Assembly: GCA_030425485.1 (NCBI GenBank)
Contig: JAUIAM010000008.1
Span: 1 to 64,000, forward strand
DNA length: 64,000 bases
Direction of reading: 5' to 3'
Source: Verrucomicrobiia bacterium
GTDB lineage: Bacteria; Verrucomicrobiota; Verrucomicrobiia; Opitutales; Cerasicoccaceae
In this document: piece after piece, positions 61,796 to 64,000 of the stretch
Layout: each line of letters begins with the position of its first letter
Position numbering within the stretch: position 1 is the first letter of the stretch
Notes under the pieces: model-generated
Database searches by the model: none
What the model was told of the DNA's origin: nothing
What the model saw: only the letters and a program-made list of their open reading frames with translations
Position numbers and translations under genes: made by a program

Positions 61796-64000
61796 TCATT
61801 CCATTAGCGGAGAGTTGCCAGAAATTCTTCCGTGAACATACCCCTCCAAGGTCGGCTGATCCGGTAGCGACACGCCACTTGGCAGCACAATGGGCTCTTC
61901 CTGCCTAATGCCTCTGTGGTCGTGCTCAGGCCGATAATGCTGTATTCGCCCTCCTGCCGGGATCATCGATGTGTCGCTAGTAAGGAATAGTGCATCGTAG
62001 CGGACACTGTCGTTCAAGTTCCTCAGAATGAGGGCATTCCTTCCAGCCGCTAATTTAATGGTTACCGGATTAAGTAAGCCAGGGCGAACCCATGTCCAAA
62101 CCCGCTCCGATGCCTCTTCATCAGAAGTCAGCACCGCATCTGGGATATTTATATCTGTTATTCCACCGCCGAGTTCTCCAACGATTTCTTGATTCAACTC
62201 AATCAGTACGTTGTGGGGCATTTCAAGATCGCGTTTGCCAGGACCTCGCTGCAAATAACGAAGCCAGAATACAACCTCGGCAGGTTCCTGAAGCACAAAC
62301 TCCCAGCAAACCGAATTGGATTGGGAATCAAGAGGAACAACGTACTTATCTGAAAGCAAACCGTAGGCCTCTCCCTCTTCAAATTTCCCTGCTAACTCAG
62401 CATCCGAAAATTCTAGTAACAGTTCCAACTTCTCTTGCGTGTCCGCATCAACTTTAACTTGGGTGTAGGCTGGAGCACCCACATTACCACGAAGATCAAC
62501 GGCAGCTACCGCGTAGAAATACTCATCACCTGGCAGCAACCCCCAATCGACCCATTCTGTTTCTGACGTCGAGCCTAGTAAATTGCGCTCATTCAGTGTG
62601 GGTATGCCCGCCGTGCTGACGTAGATATTATAGTGAGACAGGCGTGCGTCATCTGCTGTATCCCACTTCAACAGGGCAGTTGCCGGGCCAATCAAACGAG
62701 ACTCCAACGCATTTACCTTCGGTAGAAGAGGTTGAGCATTTAACTCGTTTAGGTCAGGGGCATATTGCAGATCCGAGCTTACACATAGCACGTCAACGTC
62801 GACGCCATGCTCTTTTAAAGTAATTTCAAGTGTTTCCAGTTCAGACTCACGATAAAGCCTGTCCGAGGCAACCCAGGCCCAATCACTAGAGGTAAACGCC
62901 AACGGCTCATAGGCTTCGCCCGCTCTCAATCCGGCTATTCCTTGACCAGCTTCTGGCTTATCGCGACGCCCCCTAAGCCAAAGTCGATAGGAACCTTCGG
63001 GCATAGGAGGAACTTCAATGGGGAAACTGGCCTCGTCAGCATCCGGGTGAAGTCGGATATAGCGGAAATCCGAAGCATCACTACGGTCAAACCCAAAGGT
63101 TAGTTCCCTCTCAGCAGACAACCAGTTCCAGTAATCATCCAGCATCCTTTCTGGCTCTATGAAGACAGTACGCTCCACAACTGGACTCACAGGTTCCTGC
63201 ACTTGGGCATATCCGCTTTCCAGTCCGCTGAATTCAACAGAAGTGACGGCAAACCAAGTACCGTTCCCACGCAATGAGTCCGGCATGCTCCATCGACTGG
63301 TCTCTATAATTTCGTCTGACACGAGTTTATACGGACCCTGCTCGGAATCGGATGCATACACAAGATAACCGCGGATCTCTTTGTGTGCAGCCGGATCATC
63401 CCACTCCAGCCATTCAACCCCATCTTCACGAACTTGTCGTACATTTTCCGGAGGCTGAGGTTTTCCGATGACCGCGATGTAGTTTCGGAAAAAGCCATCT
63501 TGGCTTGAGCCATAATGTATCTTGGTGCCATCGGGACTCAGCATGGTAAAGTCCGCCCCCACATAGGTTCCATATGGCTCGTGACGTGTATTCACTACCG
63601 TGTTTATCGTATCATCAACAAAAACCTGTACAATATCATGGGCCTGCTCACCTTTATGGTAAGTCATCCAATCGTGCCCTTGTACCCAAGACATAAAGTA
63701 GCGAGGGTCACTACCAAAATGAATATGGTACAAATGACTATCGCTACCAACATAGCGAAACTCTTCAGGCTCACTCATCTCCAGGCTTGTAAGATAATAG
63801 CCGTCCCCTTCCCAATGATCCCGAGCCTCAAAACGACCATCGCTTGAGACCATGCTATGCCCATGTGTGGACTCAGGAAGAGTAAGGTAAACTTGAAAAA
63901 GTCCTTCCAGTGTATCGGCTGACATCACCTTAAAATCAGGCCAGCCGTCTTCGACGCCAGGAATCTCCGAAGTGCTCTCCAGATATTGCAGAAGGTAGGC
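61796..64000 (-). CDS. Large FN3-domain protein, 5' end outside the window
   Basis: The minus frame is open from the window edge for 734 residues, with no stop in the first 24 codons beyond the first Met (63928). The N-terminal part has propeller-like repeats (SSDGRFEARDHWE, YHIHFGSDPRYFMSW, MLSPDGTKIHYGSS). Two fibronectin type III domains follow (PQPPENVRQVREDGVEWLEW and ATALLKWDTADDARLSHYNI), flanked by beta-sandwich segments with EVPPMPEGSYRLWLRG. This looks like a secreted or surface protein for glycan binding or breakdown. No catalytic motif was recognised. Confidence 0.8.
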   Translation of the reverse strand, partial: AYLLQYLESTSEIPGVEDGWPDFKVMSADTLEGLFQVYLTLPESTHGHSMVSSDGRFEARDHWEGDGYYLTSLEMSEPEEFRYVGSDSHLYHIHFGSDPRYFMSWVQGHDWMTYHKGEQAHDIVQVFVDDTINTVVNTRHEPYGTYVGADFTMLSPDGTKIHYGSSQDGFFRNYIAVIGKPQPPENVRQVREDGVEWLEWDDPAAHKEIRGYLVYASDSEQGPYKLVSDEIIETSRWSMPDSLRGNGTWFAVTSVEFSGLESGYAQVQEPVSPVVERTVFIEPERMLDDYWNWLSAERELTFGFDRSDASDFRYIRLHPDADEASFPIEVPPMPEGSYRLWLRGRRDKPEAGQGIAGLRAGEAYEPLAFTSSDWAWVASDRLYRESELETLEITLKEHGVDVDVLCVSSDLQYAPDLNELNAQPLLPKVNALESRLIGPATALLKWDTADDARLSHYNIYVSTAGIPTLNERNLLGSTSETEWVDWGLLPGDEYFYAVAAVDLRGNVGAPAYTQVKVDADTQEKLELLLEFSDAELAGKFEEGEAYGLLSDKYVVPLDSQSNSVCWEFVLQEPAEVVFWLRYLQRGPGKRDLEMPHNVLIELNQEIVGELGGGITDINIPDAVLTSDEEASERVWTWVRPGLLNPVTIKLAAGRNALILRNLNDSVRYDALFLTSDTSMIPAGGRIQHYRPEHDHRGIRQEEPIVLPSGVSLPDQPTLEGYVHGRISGNSPLME

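Overview
The window reads as chromosome of a marine-type member of Verrucomicrobiota (Opitutales/Puniceicoccales-like). The reasons are the mix of Gfo/Idh/MocA oxidoreductases beside LacI and AraC regulators, DNRLRE-type secreted glycosidases, a PEP-CTERM protein, single pseudopilins with an H-x-DG-like C-terminus, and a complete-looking nuo block. The taxonomic placement is inference from gene content only.

Layout. (1) 1-6.3 kb: a sugar-catabolism patch with three Gfo/Idh/MocA oxidoreductases, a LacI and an AraC regulator, and a glucosamine-6-phosphate deaminase. (2) 6.5-11.5 kb: housekeeping genes, namely tRNA-Arg, two YjbQ proteins, a LON-domain protein, a Cdd1-like helix-hairpin-helix protein, thymidylate synthase and dihydrofolate reductase. 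(3) 11.0-11.9 kb: short tandem hairpins with three-base loops and a MITE-like element. (4) 11.9-25.9 kb: nuoB to nuoN on the minus strand. nuoA is not in its usual place before nuoB. (5) 26.2-47.4 kb: a visibly more AT-rich accessory block. It starts at tRNA-Ser(GGA) and ends at an 18-nt near-copy of that tRNA's 3' end. Serine-recombinase relics lie near both ends, with an IS256 relic near the right end. (6) 48.0-59.6 kb: a GC-rich sulfate-uptake and cysteine-synthesis operon on the plus strand: Rrf2 regulator, YezD-like protein, porin, sulfate-binding protein, an M14-like pseudoenzyme, cysteine synthase, an active-looking M14 enzyme, CysT, CysW, CysA, a small hydrolase and a cation/proton antiporter. 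(7) 59.8-64.0 kb: a pseudopilin, a LacI regulator and a large FN3-domain protein running off the window.

The accessory block looks like a glycan-use island, perhaps for a fucose-containing polysaccharide. It has a GH29 fucosidase, two cytoplasmic GH39-like enzymes, two large secreted clan-A glycosidases with DNRLRE domains, a GH88/105-like hydrolase, and an enolase-superfamily dehydratase plus an SDR that could form an oxidative sugar-acid route. It is partly decayed. Two genes survive as copies that kept both ends and lost the middle: a GH29 relic at 39.7-39.9 kb and a relic of the 861-aa glycosidase at 45.9-46.5 kb. A sulfite-reductase/HugZ-like relic lies near the left end. Three large paralogous glycosidase genes, including the relic, each have a TGCAT-N4-ATGCA site about 160 bp upstream, and one of these sites also lies 15 bp before a LacI gene. 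This suggests one regulon.

The most unusual items are the M14 enzyme/pseudoenzyme pair around cysteine synthase in the sulfate operon, the tRNA-bounded island with relic recombinase pieces at both ends, the shared operator, and the tandem triloop-hairpin arrays.
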